DNA of 64,000 bases from Ectobius pallidus (lineage: Eukaryota > Arthropoda > Insecta > Blattodea > Ectobiidae). A model generated the notes under the pieces. It had not been told where the DNA came from, searched no databases, and worked only from the letters and a program-made list of their open reading frames with translations. The stretch is taken from contig CAXKWD010000005.1 in NCBI GenBank assembly GCA_964059195.1, positions 41,927,825-41,991,824 of the forward strand. The letters are read 5' to 3'. Below, piece by piece: positions 1 to 11,690 of the stretch; within the stretch, counting starts at the first letter, position 1, and each line of letters starts with the position of its first letter. A program made the translations under genes and the position numbers.

Positions 1-290
1 TCCATACATAACAACCCTACTGATGGTTAAAACAGTTCCTTAAAAAGCGGACACAAAATATTTTTATTTCGTTTTATAAATATCACCAATTACACAAAAT
101 TCATGGAGGGTGAAGTAAATTTGACTATGCGATAATTTTTGTTTGTACCCCGAAAAAACTTCAAGCGACAAAGTTTTAGTGACATATTTGAATTTTATTA
201 TAAATTAAGTACCACCAATTGTTGACGAGTAATTGAGTGGTAATTATTCCAGGCGCTACAGCTGTTAGAATGATTTGAGACAATCGAGAA
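1..290 (+). repeat. Interspersed repeat R1, copy 1
   Basis: This stretch is closely similar to 845-1190 on the same strand. Shared landmarks are GGTTAAAACAG near the start, AAGCGGACACAAA, the block around GTTTTAGTGA, and TAATTGAGTGGTAATTA followed by GGCGCTACAGCTG. The inverted copy at 2490-2655 matches its right half. No coding potential is seen. The copy may begin before the window. It looks like the end region of an unclassified, probably non-autonomous, element. Confidence 0.7.
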
Positions 291-739
291 GTGTAGTGGA
301 ATATAGATCTTACTTGGGACATTAAAAAACAATATGTCCTGGATTAGTCATGAATGAGAAAAGAAGTTAAAAGAAATAGGCCTGAAAATAACACAAGAAG
401 AAGCAATGCCTATAATGTAGTAATCTATATTCTTTTCCGGTTAATGGTCAGAATATTAATATGTGTAAAACCATCTACTTGAGCACCGTACCCATCACTG
501 AACAATTTATAAAATCAGCACAAAGTAAACATGAAAACACAGGAATAGTTCAAAGATGAAGACGTGCACTCCTAAATAAGTAAATGACTTATTGTCTATT
601 TAATGAAGATATCAAAAATCATATAGCTAGATATTTAGCTTCAAGATCAGTAAACTATAGGGGTTGCAAATTCCGGGATAGACCAATCACAGCGCTTGAG
701 TGCGTGACGTCACGCGTTTCCAACTCGGGATATTCCCGG

Positions 740-1190
740 GTTTTACTCAGTCTAGAAAATGCTTACACCCTATGATTTAACTCGAAACCTTTAATTAACC
801 CTTGGTCGGATTCCTTTGAAATTTATGCAGAAATAATCTACACACAACAGCCTGATGGTTAAAACAGAGCCATAAAAAAGCGGACACAAATGTTTTTATT
901 TCATTTTATAAATATCAGCAATTACACAACATTCATGGAGGATGAAGCAAATTTGACTATGCAACAATTTTTTTTTTTTGTTCCGAAAAATCTTTAAGCC
1001 AGAAAGTTTTAGTGAAATATTTGAATTTTATTATAAATGAACTACCATCTTTATAACTTGAACAGTTTACGGTAATGTAATTTCTAGTGAAATATTTTAA
1101 TTTCAAAATAGATCAAGTACCACCTTCATATCTTGAATGGTTTACGAGTAAAAGAGTGGTAATTACTTCAGGCGGTACCGAGGTATTAGT
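740..1190 (+). repeat. Interspersed repeat R1, copy 2
   Basis: Positions 845-1190 are a second, direct copy of 1-290. The upstream part (about 740-790) also pairs with 2660-2705 on the opposite strand, through ATCATAGGGTGT-like and CGAGTTAAATC-like blocks. Copy 2 and copy 3 therefore form a large imperfect inverted pair. Between copies 1 and 2 (290-740) there is a GC-richer patch near 660-760 containing TGACGTCACG. No gene is seen there. Confidence 0.65.
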
Positions 1191-2485
1191 AAGCATCTTT
1201 TCCATAAAATACCAGTAATAACGTAAAAATCCTTAAATATTTTATTCATGGACTCAATAATAAAACTATATTAACTGATTACTTGTACCCATACTGGAAG
1301 ATTGACCCGCTGGGGAAAAGGAATAAATCAAACTTTTTCCTAACTTCTTCAATCTACACTGCTTAGTTGGATATTTGTTGGATTATTTATTTTATTTTCT
1401 GTTCATTTATGTTAGTAATTTTTATGTCTAATAAAAAGTACACCAGTTAAAGCGGGCGGCGAATTTCCGAGGCTTTAAGAGCATACTAGTGGGCTGTAGT
1501 GTTAAGGCAAGAGGCTGGTATTTTTTAATGAAAAAATCAGAGGGAAATGCTTTGAATTATTGTGTGATATATGTAGAATGCATTTCAAAACAATTTTTGT
1601 GGTTGTGTGTCCTCATCGGATGTTGAGACGCCAATTTTGAAGTTCCAGCGCCCTCTTTCTGTAGTGCTGCTTATGAAAGTTTCCCTGCCCTGCAATTCAC
1701 ATAATTTGAATACAGATCTACACTTTTGACCGTGTTTCACCAATCATTACCAACATAACTTCCCAGGAGAAAAATATTATTAATATTAATACAAGATTAA
1801 TATAAATTAATAGTCTACAATATTATACTTAATGTAATATTAATATTAGTAATTAGTATTAATATTAACGTATAAAAATATCTCTTAGCTGTATTCTACT
1901 TTCATTATATGGTGTAATTTCTATACAAATATGCATTCTTTAACAAATTTTCCTCAGATTACATTAACATATTCTCTAGAATGAGGAATATTTTCTAGGG
2001 AAGAAAATATTTGACCAATTCACCCCTTAGCTCATTTATACCTATATTATATAATCTCTGTTCACAATCTACAATTTTACCTGATTTTACAGACAAAACC
2101 TGTAGAACCAGATGAACATTTTAGGCAGTTTGAATAACAGATCGATCCACACTTTAGCTGTTTTCTACTTATATGTTGTGATCTCTGTATCAAATCTACA
2201 TTCTTCGAAAGATTTTACAAACCGATTCTGTATAACAGTTTTCTACCCCTCTTACATAATCTGTACACAAGTCTACCTACTTTGACAATATTAATACAAG
2301 TTAATACTCTTTGACATTCTATAATATAATATTAGGGCCTAATACTGTATATAATAGTAATAATACAAAATAATTAAATAATTGGCCCTACTGCACTACT
2401 TAAATCAATATATTACTAATTTCTATCGTAAAAGAAGAAGGACAGCAGCCCCATGTTCTCTAGTGTCAAGTCGTGCTTGAAGCGC
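1191..2485. other. AT-rich stretch without a recognisable gene
   Basis: No coding region is recognised. About 1770-1870 and 2280-2400 are dominated by ATTAAT/AATATTA repeats. The stretch lies between inverted copies of repeat R1 and could be the inside of one composite element, but nothing in it identifies a family. Confidence 0.5.
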
Positions 2486-2489
2486 CAAA

Positions 2490-2710
2490 TCATTCAGTCA
2501 GCTGTAGCGCCCGAAATAATTACCACTCAATTATCCATAAACCATTCAAGATATAAGGGTGGTAGCCCTACTTCATTTATAATAAAATTCAAATATTTCA
2601 CTAAAACTTTCTCGCTTGAAGATTTTTCGGGACACAAAAATGAAGGGTTAATATAATGTTGCGAGTTTAATCATAAGGTGTGAGCGTGTCTTGATTGAGT
2701 GAACGCGAGA
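2490..2710 (-). repeat. Interspersed repeat R1, inverted copy 3
   Basis: Read on the minus strand this matches copies 1 and 2: the TAATTGAGTGGTAATTA block, GTTTTAGTGAAATATTTG, and in copy 2 the CGAGTT..ATCATA flank. It is shorter than copy 2 because an internal segment of roughly 150-200 bases is missing. Confidence 0.65.
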
Positions 2711-2847
2711 ACTTCCTAACATGGAACCAAAATGGCGGACGATTATACCTGGTCGTTACAGAGCCCTAGTCTTTCATTGAGGTCGACCAATAAAGGTATA
2801 AATCGCAGAAGAGAGATATCATCTTTGAGCGCCTTAAATCGAAATAT

Positions 2848-2930
2848 AATGAGCTCAATTGGGAAAGCATCGGCACAGAAACCCGAAGGTTATGGGTTCA
2901 AGTCCCAGAGTCAGAGGAATTTTTCTCCTA
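2848..2930 (+). repeat. tRNA-derived SINE fragment
   Basis: A tRNA-like promoter pair is visible: an A-box-like TGAGCTCAATTGG and, about 45 bases on, a B-box GGGTTCAAGTCCC. No acceptor-stem pairing or clean cloverleaf is evident, so a SINE head or tRNA pseudogene fits better than a functional tRNA. Confidence 0.5.
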
Positions 2931-4870
2931 AAATATTCTCATGTAATGTTCAACAGAAACAATGGTTTCATGAATACGTATCTACAGTGACCTAAGATTC
3001 ATCGGAGTTAGAGCGATTTTAGCTATAATACATTATGAATTACATAACGCTCTATAACTGAGGTGTTCAGCAAAATTCAATTCTGAAGGTTCTCTCTTCA
3101 CAAGGGAACTTTACGGTATATAACATCATGCCGAAAGCTAGGCTCAAAATTAGCATGGCTCTTCAAAAAATATACACACATAAAAAACAGCTGGTTAAAT
3201 TAAATGCAAATGAATGAAAATTGAACGCGAATTCATATAGACCTCTTCGAAATATTGGATAGACATACGTAATGGGGGAAAAGAGTTCCGTATCTTATTT
3301 AGTTCTCCAACCCGCTACCCTCAACCCACACACCAAGATTTCAGGTTGCAGGTTACTAAAGTAAGCTCTTCAAGTGGACTTCTGGTGTTTTTTTAAAGTG
3401 TATCTATCTGTATGATAAGTTTGAGGGTAGGTTCATAAATGGTATAATTTACAGGTCCTTTTGTTAGAGTAAATCAATATCAGTACCCGGACCATTTTAA
3501 ATATTCCTTAAAACCTAGGTGTCATTTCATTTTCAAATGTACGGTATTTAAAGAAATCTGTAACATATCGAACACCAATTTTGAATCAATTGTGCTGATG
3601 GTGTACGAAAGTAAGGCGGTAAATATGAGGAATTTAACCCTAGACTGCTCCCTTGGACAACTTATCACCCCACACGACTCCGTTTTATTTTGCACAGTTG
3701 GCATGCATGCACTTAAAGCTTCCTTCATTCTTGTATTCTTTCAGCAATGACTTCTCTTTATAGGCTAACAGTCAATAAATTAGTGGATTTCATTAAATGT
3801 GTGTCCTGCTACGTTACCACTGGGGTGACAAAATACCCCAGTGAGCAGTAGTGTATGTTAAATATCTTCCATATATTTCTGTTAATGTTGAACGTCTTGA
3901 AGCTTTTCTTGATGTTTTAGTCGAAGATGGGCCTAATTTATACTACATTGACAATGGTGAATGTCTTCTCTATTACTAAAGGCAAGAATAACATATTTTA
4001 AGGTTTGGGATGTTTCTTGCTTATGAACATGACACCGGAACAGTTAAAATATCTACTGAAATCAAAGTGAAATTGCACAAAATTGTTAACACTTTTTAAA
4101 ACACATGGGACTATCCTAAAGTCGTAGTACTTTAAACTACTCTGATGAGAGGGGAGGCAAACATAAAAAAATATAATGGTGTGTAGTAATGATATCTAAA
4201 AAAGGACGAGCAGGCTAGAGTTAAAAAATAAATGTCTGATTATAATTTTGAAATTGTACCACAATGCTAATTAATGTCAATAAAGCTGTGTAGGTGTCCA
4301 ATGTGCAAATTCAATCAAAGCTGGACTGAACTCTGCGGCACCACATCCACTGCACAGTCAGAAATTAATCAAATATTTATTCTTAGGGTCATCTACTTTC
4401 GCCATTCGACTTGTTTAGCATATGGCAGTATTGGTATCGATCGATTATGTTGTTAGCTCTCTGATTCCCACGGTTATTGAAACAGTTAGATCTTATGCAC
4501 ATGCAAGTTGCTCCTTTCTTGTCACGAGGTTGGAGGATCTCCTTACTCCAGGAAAATCAGAAACCGGGCTTTCAAATCTTTATTAACTTGTTTAAGCTCA
4601 ATGGCTGTATAAAAATCGGGCTATCAAACTAGAAAAACAAGTAAAGCACCACGAGTTATTCGCCAAGAAGAAAATTATTGTATTTAACCCTAAAATTGGA
4701 TGTCGTGTTTTCAAAATAAATACAAATTTTGAAGTCCTCTGAACTCAAAATACTAATATCAGGGATGACCAGTGCCTCGACTGCCACTTTACATGAGGAA
4801 AGTGATGTTTTCACGTAATAAGAGTCAAACAACTTCTCAATTGAGAAACTTCATTTTTCAGATAAGGGTT
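2931..4870. other. No recognisable gene
   Basis: Frames of 60-70 codons on both strands here resemble no family I know. I see no terminal inverted repeats, SINE boxes or microsatellites of note. Confidence 0.4.
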
Positions 4871-4872
4871 AA

Positions 4873-5180
4873 AAATGTTAAAATATTGATAAAACTCAAC
4901 CTTATACCCTTAACTTAAAACTTATCTGGGTTCATATCACAACTTCATCCTTCATAGGATAAAACACAACACATATATACATATTAAAACAATGGTGTCA
5001 CAGTATTAAAAGTCATATTTATGAGACTAAAAATTTATTCCAGTTCTTCTGTGTGGGCTGCAGATTGTTTTAATGTGTACATATGTGTTGTGTTTTATTT
5101 CATGAAGGTTGAAGTTGTGATATGGACCCAAATAAGTTTTAAGTTAAGGATATAAGGTTGAATTTTATCAAGATTTAAAA
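4873..5180. mobile_element. Foldback MITE with arms of about 105 bp
   Basis: The left arm (about 4878-4993) is the inverted complement of the right arm (about 5068-5180). Paired blocks include ATAAAACTCAACCTTATA, CCTTAACTTAAAACTTAT, CATATCACAACTTCA and AAAACACAACACATAT. The centre of roughly 75 bases is unpaired and no ORF is present. Length and structure fit a miniature inverted-repeat element. The superfamily cannot be assigned because no clear target duplication is seen. Confidence 0.75.
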
Positions 5181-5534
5181 AGTTCTTAATGCAAATTATG
5201 CTTAAAAAGAAAACATCGTACACCCACTATAGCTCTGCATAGATGAACAGACAGACATCCATCCTAAAAGCCTTCGGTTGATAAGCATGATGAGACATGC
5301 TTTCTCAGTGTTATTTTGATTTCTATAGACTATTTTCACGAACACTATACTTTCTCGATACTCTGTACACGCTATGCAAGAAAGCAGAAACTGGCTGTCT
5401 TTGTTCTTTAATATTTTTCTTCTGAATCGTAACTAACTATTCATTTCTGATTATTTTCTCCTGCTGAAATTAGTAGGCACTTTCAGTTTTATAGTTTCAT
5501 CTTCTTTCTCTTAGTCCAGCCACTCCCGTTGCTG

Positions 5535-5885
5535 CCCATGCTGCCCGGGCCTTGCAAAAATGCAGCCTATAAGGAGAGGAAGTTTATATGGATTACATGC
5601 ATACTTTCTGATCAGACAAGAAAATCGATGGTCTCCCCGTATGGGTGATCAGCCTTATGCGAGCACCTCCGAGATAATGCAAATATATCGGACAAAACAC
5701 ACCAATCACACACACATACTTGTGACGAACAAGATGCGGACGGAATGAAGATAATAATGATGGCCAGATGATGCCCGGGGACCATGAGGGTCTAAGGTTT
5801 CTCAACATTCCTCTGGTGTGGAAAACTCTGGGAAAAAAATTACCTAAGAAACTTGTGCCGACCAAAAATCGAACCCACTATACAG
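5535..5885 (-). repeat. tRNA-derived SINE, family C, minus strand
   Basis: On the minus strand a B-box-like GGGTTCGATTTTTGGTC is followed by a body matching the plus-strand copy at 13470-13835. Shared blocks include GAGTTTTCC, the GTGTGTGATTGGTGTG region, CTCGGAGGTGC and GGCTGATCACCCAT. Open frames of up to 90 codons overlapping it are non-coding shadows. Confidence 0.75.
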
Positions 5886-7485
5886 CGGTGAACAGTTGTA
5901 TAGTTTGATATATCATTATTTGAAAAACTTTATGTTTTCGTTCCGGAAGCCGATAAAATTATTTCTACTGGTACCGTATCTGAAATTTTCAATTCACGTT
6001 TTCTCATAACCACTTATCCCCACTCACTCCCTACTTGCATTTATGTCCTCAATTTGAACACTTATATTGTAGAGTTGTTTAACCGCAATCGATAGAAGTG
6101 GTATCTAGCTCAATATATACTTCTTTATACTTTCTGTGATGACAAAATTTCGAGGTAAAATTATGCTTCACTCCTGCATTTAAAGGGGAAAAACAATGTT
6201 ACGGGAAAATGTTTAAAAACCAGGATAAATATTTACATTTTATATAGCCTACTTATAAGCATATCGTATGTCAAACACTTGCAGCACTTTCATTTGCCCA
6301 TTTTTTAAATAAAAAATTATGTGAAAAATCTTAATTCTAGACCAGAGAGAAAATCCACAAGGAATAGCTGCCCCAATTACTATGGAAACCCCGAGGGTTC
6401 AGCCTACCAATACAATTACCAATACAATACTATTTGGCCAACGCTACTGCTTTCGTTTTTGAAACGCTAAGTGACCGCCGAACACACTGGCTGGCGAAAA
6501 AGAGGAAAATATCGCCCGCCTTTCAGGGCTGAAATGGCGTTGAAACAAAAAATCTCCCTGAAAAAATTATTTCGAATTTCTTCATCCAATACTGATTATA
6601 ACCACGTGGTAAATATTTTTTTTTACTTTTATTAATAACTGTAGTAAAGAACAACATAATAAAACAGTAACAACAGCAATAGAATCAATTTAAGAACACA
6701 ATTTAATTATGGACTTAATTGTGGCGAAAGTGTGAAACGGAGGCTGCAGGGTATGTTATGCACAGAACCCTGCACAAGTCCTGGACCACAAGCAGAAGGG
6801 TCGTCATTCTAATTAAGGTTTTTCTAAAAGAGAGGGAGAGTCAGCAGAAGAGATGTGGCGTATTAATCCGGTCCCAAGGGAAAACCTGCTTGCGTAATAG
6901 CACTCTGTCCACAGGAAAAGTCAGCTCCACTGGTCTCCCTTTCTATTGTTTTCAAAAAGGGGCTATGCAGTCTCATGAGAATATTAGTAAGTTCTCACAA
7001 TGCATTTAAACTGGAATATGTTTTATAGGCAATGTGTAGGCTATATTTTTAATTCTACCAATATTACCAATACCTTACTACAGGCTTTAATTATTAGCCT
7101 ATGTTATGCATTCAGGTTTAGACTTACCTAATGACGAATGACACTGCAACAGTTTAAAAGAGTGCACATTTTCTTAAGATCGTGCTTTACAGAATGTTAA
7201 ATTTTTTCACTTCGTTATTTTTATAGAACTTCTGTATGGTTAGGTTTAGAGTATGTGTCCATTTCCACGTATAAGCTATATCTTATCACTACTATTTAAG
7301 TAAATTATCGTAAGATCAGGTTCCAACAGTTAATGACATTAAGACAGTTTCGTTAAACCTATTAAATGGAGAGGCACTTCAATAAAATAATTCAGATTTC
7401 TAGAGTGTCAATTTTGTTTGTAACTAACGACTTAAGTAACGCTTTCCCTACTTACTTACTTACCCAATGGCGATAGACAATTCCT
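5886..7485. other. No recognisable gene; one short interspersed repeat
   Basis: About 6343-6408 is a short segment repeated at 9640-9712 (shared blocks AGAGAGAAAAT, CCCAATTACTA, TTCA.CCTACCAA). A 96-codon frame from 6719 has no recognisable domain and no gene support. The rest shows nothing distinctive. Confidence 0.4.
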
Positions 7486-7489
7486 AAGC

Positions 7490-8045
7490 AAGCTAAAGGA
7501 ATAGTATCTATTTTATGGAACCTGGAGGTTCATTGTAGCGTCTACATGAGCTCACCATTCAACCATATCCTGTGCTAAATCCACCCAACCGTCCCTCGAA
7601 AATACTACTTCCCTTAAATCTATTCTAATATTGTCTTCCCACCTACGTCTATAGGTCTTCCAAGAGGTATCTTCTCTTCGGGTCTTCCAGTTCATATGTT
7701 TGGGATATGTCTTTCCTCCCCAATGCGCGCAACATATTTATCTCATTTCATCATCCGCGATTTAATTACCTTTATTTATATTCGGTGAATAGTACAGGTT
7801 ATGAAGTTCCTAACTGTGCAGTTTTCTCTAGTCTCTGTTTTCATCTCTGTTAGATCTTATTATTTGCCCAAGCACTCTGTTTTCGAAAGTTCTCAGATTG
7901 TTTTCTCGAAGAGAAAGGGACCATGTCTCACATCCATATAATACAACCGGCAGGATAACTGTCTTTATTTTATTATTATTATTTTTTTTAGATTTCTGAA
8001 CATTAGACGAGAAGATAAAAGTTTCGGAATTGCATAAAAACAAAC
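7490..8045 (-). pseudogene. Non-LTR retrotransposon 3' end (reverse transcriptase C terminus)
   Basis: The minus strand encodes the end of a LINE reverse transcriptase. In the first part (about 7828-7980) a thumb-region motif LPVVLYGCETWSLSLRE is followed by NLRTFENRVLGQI. Further downstream (7490-7700, other frames) come RRRWEDNIRIDLREV, WVDLAQDM and MNLQVP, in the order seen in full-length insect LINE proteins. Several stops and frame changes separate the pieces and the upstream palm and endonuclease regions are absent. This is a 5'-truncated dead copy, the usual product of target-primed reverse transcription. I infer a broad RTE/Jockey-type insect LINE; the exact clade needs a profile search. 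It has no functional link to neighbouring repeats. Confidence 0.85.
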
Positions 8046-9639
8046 ATTTCCTTATTTTAGTCTTTATTTAACTTCTGCTGTAAACTGAATTTAATGTACG
8101 GAAAATAACATATAGAAGATAAAAATAATAAACTCACTCACCTAATTGGCAAACAAATGTATTTTCTCAGCAGCCATTTGTGTCAGCAGAACGTTAATTT
8201 TTAATAGCTTATTGAACAATCGACTTTGAATTAACCATAAGGAGTATCGGTAAGGTTTGAGGTATGCTGATCTTGTACAATCAGTCACTTTACAACAAAA
8301 CCGAACAGGACTCGAGGACACAAACTGCAGACTACAGATTACTTTAGGTTTAGGTTGCCAGACGTCCAGGTTTTGTATGAAATAATTCACTGTGCCGTAA
8401 AACGCTTTCAGAACGCCTGTTTGACCAGTTTTCTTTTCGTTTGGTTTGTTACAAACTGGTTATAAGATAAAATTGTTTCATTCTAAATGACAATATACGA
8501 GGATGATTCAAAAAGTAACAGCAAACTAACACCTTCTTCTGGAATAGGAAATGGCAGCTTTTGGCGCACCATCAGAAAAAAAAAATATCGGAGATTCTTA
8601 AAATTGCATCATGAATAACTAAACAACTAGAAAAATTACACAGGTATATTTTAAAAATATCTAAATCCATAAAAAAATAACGCGAGATTCTTACAAAATA
8701 TCACGAATTTTTCCTTTAAAAATAACATCGATTTTCTAAAACTGAAACGGTGAACTCAGATATCTACTTATGAACAACGTAACCCCACCTGAAGAGATAT
8801 ATCTCTTAGTAATGTAAGAATTTTTGCTAAGAAGATCAGGAAAACTAACCAGAACATCTTATACTCGTGTCTTATTAATGCATATAAAACCAGAACAAAA
8901 GAAGACTCGTAATTGCCAAGAGGGAAACACTGAGAGGTTTTCACTTCGAGATAAGAACTGGGTTAGCTCCCCGCAGCAGAATATAACTGTGTTTGAGATC
9001 GTTCATCTTTTAGCGAGACTTTAATAGTATACAGTGGCATCGATAGCAAAGTTCTCAAGTATTTCTCAATTCGGAGCAGCAGCACATGCTGGTAATCACA
9101 GCTGTGGGAGAAAACGACGTGAGACAAACTTCGTCTTCCCACGCTCAAAGTTTTCAAATTTCATTCACTTCAACAGCAAAGTGCCAATCCAATACTCAAC
9201 TTCTGCATCAATTACAAATACAGGAATAGGATTATACGACTGAAATATAGACACACTAATTCTCAACCATAATTATCTAAATTGTTCAAAGGCACATCCA
9301 CAAAGTTCAATAAATGTTTCTCTCTCAGGCTAACTCAAACCAATTAGTCAACTCCCAAGAGCTTTAATGAACATGTACCTCACTCCAACATGGATGCTTT
9401 CATTGTAGAAGATCTGACATTGCAATTTATAGTTAATGCGTCTTGTAGAAGCAATTTAAAACTCAACTTGATTTGCTAAACAATAACATGTCCTAAAAAT
9501 CAGGGTACTATTATCAATTTAAAATGTAACAGCAGTATGAATATTAGTACTCGGATACTTCGAAAAAACGCTAAAAAACTAAAGAGTTGTGAACATTTGA
9601 ACATTTTAAGCTCGCATACTTAAAATAAGTTATAAATAA
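8046..9639. other. No recognisable gene; possible solo mariner terminus at 8499
   Basis: At about 8499-8530 ACGAGGATGATTCAAAAAGT resembles a mariner terminal inverted repeat, but no partner or transposase was found. Frames at 8142-8390 (-) and 8824-9243 (+) are unrecognised. Confidence 0.35.
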
Positions 9640-9712
9640 TTTGTAGAGAGAAAATTTCAAAGGATAGCTGTCCCAATTACTAGGATAACCTTGAGTGTTC
9701 AACCTACCAAAT
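9640..9712 (+). repeat. Short interspersed repeat, second copy of 6343-6408
   Basis: A direct, diverged repeat of the segment near 6343. Both run from GAGAGAAAAT through TAGCTG.CCCAATTACTA to CAACCTACCAA or CAGCCTACCAA. Function unknown; perhaps the conserved tail of a SINE or MITE. Confidence 0.6.
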
Positions 9713-9722
9713 AATCTAGAAG

Positions 9723-9724
<2 letters not shown>

Positions 9725-9818
<94 letters not shown>
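9725..9818. repeat. (TA)n microsatellite
   Basis: About 94 bases of almost pure TA dinucleotide, interrupted twice by CA. The overlapping frame coding alternating I and Y is an artefact. Confidence 0.98.
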
Positions 9819-9821
<3 letters not shown>

Positions 9822-9924
9822 GTAGAAGAAAACAAAATCTAGTATCGGTCAAAATCAATAAGTGTTAGGAAAGTTATTCCAAAGATGAATTTATTATGTT
9901 TTTTTTTCTTTCTTTCTTTTTCAC

Positions 9925-10330
9925 TTGACATCGTACAGATGTTTATGTACAATTTGGAGGGAATCTTTTAAAATAATATCCAAGGACACATCTTGTAGAA
10001 GTGCAATAGGCAGTTTGAATCGTTTGAAGATCTTCAGTGTAAAAGATGTAATAGAATCATGTGCACCAAATAACAAACGAAGGACTTCCCAATTCTTAAT
10101 TAGATATTTGTATTCCAAGGTCAGTGAAACACTGTTCATAATGCCTCTTCTTTTCGGCATCAGCATCAACAGCCTGTCTACTGTCATGTTCAAATCTAAT
10201 AGTTGTATCCAGAGCAATGTCCTTGTTGGTTTTCCTGTTAGGCATAATAACGTGGGCACGTTTAATGGAACCTTCAGATGACATGCAGGTTACTTCTTCA
10301 TATACTTCACATTCCCATCCTGAGGAGATG
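9925..10330 (-). pseudogene. LINE C-terminal domain (restriction-like-endonuclease type)
   Basis: Two overlapping minus-strand frames together carry a domain seen at the C terminus of insect LINE-like polyproteins. The upstream frame (10100-10330) has ECEVYEEVTCMSSEGSIKRA, then LDTTIRFEHD and VDADAEKKRHYEQC. A one-base frame change near 10110-10130 leads into KNWEVLRLLFGAHDSI, LKIFKRFKLP and ILKDSLQIVHKHLY. The pattern of D, E and E..K residues around DTTIRFE and AEKK is compatible with a PD-(D/E)XK nuclease fold, as in R2-type elements. That reading is an inference. The reverse transcriptase itself is absent and the frame is broken, so this is a truncated dead copy. The plus-strand 118-codon frame over the same bases is its antisense shadow. 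Confidence 0.75.
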
Positions 10331-11094
10331 TTTTCTGAAAATTATGATATGCATTTCTTTGTTTGTAGTTAGTACTCGCATTATTGGGATATTATTGAAA
10401 TGGGATAGTCTAATTATTGTCGATTTGCAATTTAGACGATTTTCTGATTGCCAACAATGAAAAAAATGATTTTTGGGCAATTGTAGAGCATATTCTTTGA
10501 GCTTTTTCCCCAAGGATATTTGTACTCTTTTTACAGACTCGTTGCATCTTCTTTAATTTTTCATATTATGTAAAGTCTACTTTCTACTCTAAATTTTCAA
10601 TGTGAACAGGTGTTAACTATCTAGCAAAAACATCTTATGCTAAATATTTGCGAGTTTGTGTTCAAATATCGATTTTTAACAATTGTGATCTCTTCGAGGA
10701 TTGAAGTGCACACCAACATTTATAGAAATGTTGGGCTGAAAGGCAACGTGTCATGTTTGAAAACATATCCAGAGGCTATGCCACAAGTGATTTCGAAATC
10801 TTCGATATCTAGGAAGTTCAAAATCACGAGTTGCATTTATAGTTACTAACAAATAAAATTTAATAAACAATTAATAAAATACATATATTATTGAATATAT
10901 TGTAATTGAATTGTTTGAATACCAATTTTACATCGACAAACTACTAGACACTATTAAACGAAATTCCTGACAATCAATGTGCTGCTGTTTGTGAGCAAAA
11001 CACGATCGCAAATATTGTTAGCTGAAATATGGAGGGCATTTGCCGTAAAATTATGTATTACATTATTTCTTTTGTCAACATCCCTTTTTACTTC
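10331..11094. other. No recognisable gene
   Basis: AT-rich sequence with short unrecognised frames on both strands. The long repeat to the right may extend somewhat into it. Confidence 0.35.
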
Positions 11095-11690
11095 CTCTGA
11101 TCGATCATAGGTACTATAGGTAGGGGAAATATTGTGTTCGACTCCGAAATTAGAAGTTGAGTTTTTAACATTATTACACGTTTTGAGGTCCCCTGAATCA
11201 CAAAATACTATTTCCAGAAACAGGTCTGTGTGTGTCTGTGAATAGCCTATCTCCAGATCGAGAAATCGTATGAAAACAAAATGTTGTATTTGGGTTAGGT
11301 ACCTTCTGGGGACGTGACATGAAGAATGGCGACGACTTTCTCTTACGTTTAATGCCCCACTGTTTGTAGAAACAGTCTTGCCCGGCGAACAATGAAGCTT
11401 TACATCAGGGATAAACAACTGAACACACGCTCTTTGCAATACTGCTTCTTATTCTATATCAGAATGTGAAGTCAGAAAGGTATAATGCCCATGCTTAGGG
11501 TAAAGAAAGCTACATGAGTGCATTAATCAGATTTTATTTGGGTTGTGTAACCATCGGGGATTCGAAGGATACACAACAACTACAACGACATTCTTTTACA
11601 ACCAATTTACATGAAGAGAATGTCGTACATAATATATTATACTAAAAGGCAAACCTTTTTATTTGGGCAGGGGAAATCATGTGTTTCAAT
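11095..11690 (-). repeat. Long interspersed repeat L, minus-strand copy
   Basis: The reverse complement matches 53768-54116 and 54865-55132 block by block. Landmarks are the TTGCC / CATTCTCT / TTGGTTGTAAAA start, CACATTCTGATATAGAATAA, GGCAAGACTGT, ATACGATTT, CTGTTTCTG and CCTACCTATAGTACCTATG. The match extends over about 600 bases with scattered differences. Frames of 64-161 codons occur, but the two copies do not conserve a protein and I recognise no domain. Compared with the second copy this one lacks about 150 bases (54711-54865) and the inserted hAT-like element. Confidence 0.8.

Noticed and set aside
6719..7009. 96-codon frame as a possible host exon
   Set aside because: No recognisable domain, no matching splice sites assessed as convincing, and length not far from chance.
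8499..8530. Complete mariner element starting at this end-like sequence
   Set aside because: No inverted partner or transposase sequence was found nearby; only a solo end is possible.
9571..9858. 95-codon minus-strand frame with long alternating Ile-Tyr
   Set aside because: It is a translation of the (TA)n microsatellite, not a gene. The same holds for the frames at 41257-41570.
10954..11439. 161-codon minus-strand frame as a host gene
   Set aside because: It lies in repeat L; the second copy at 53.8-55.1 kb does not conserve the frame.
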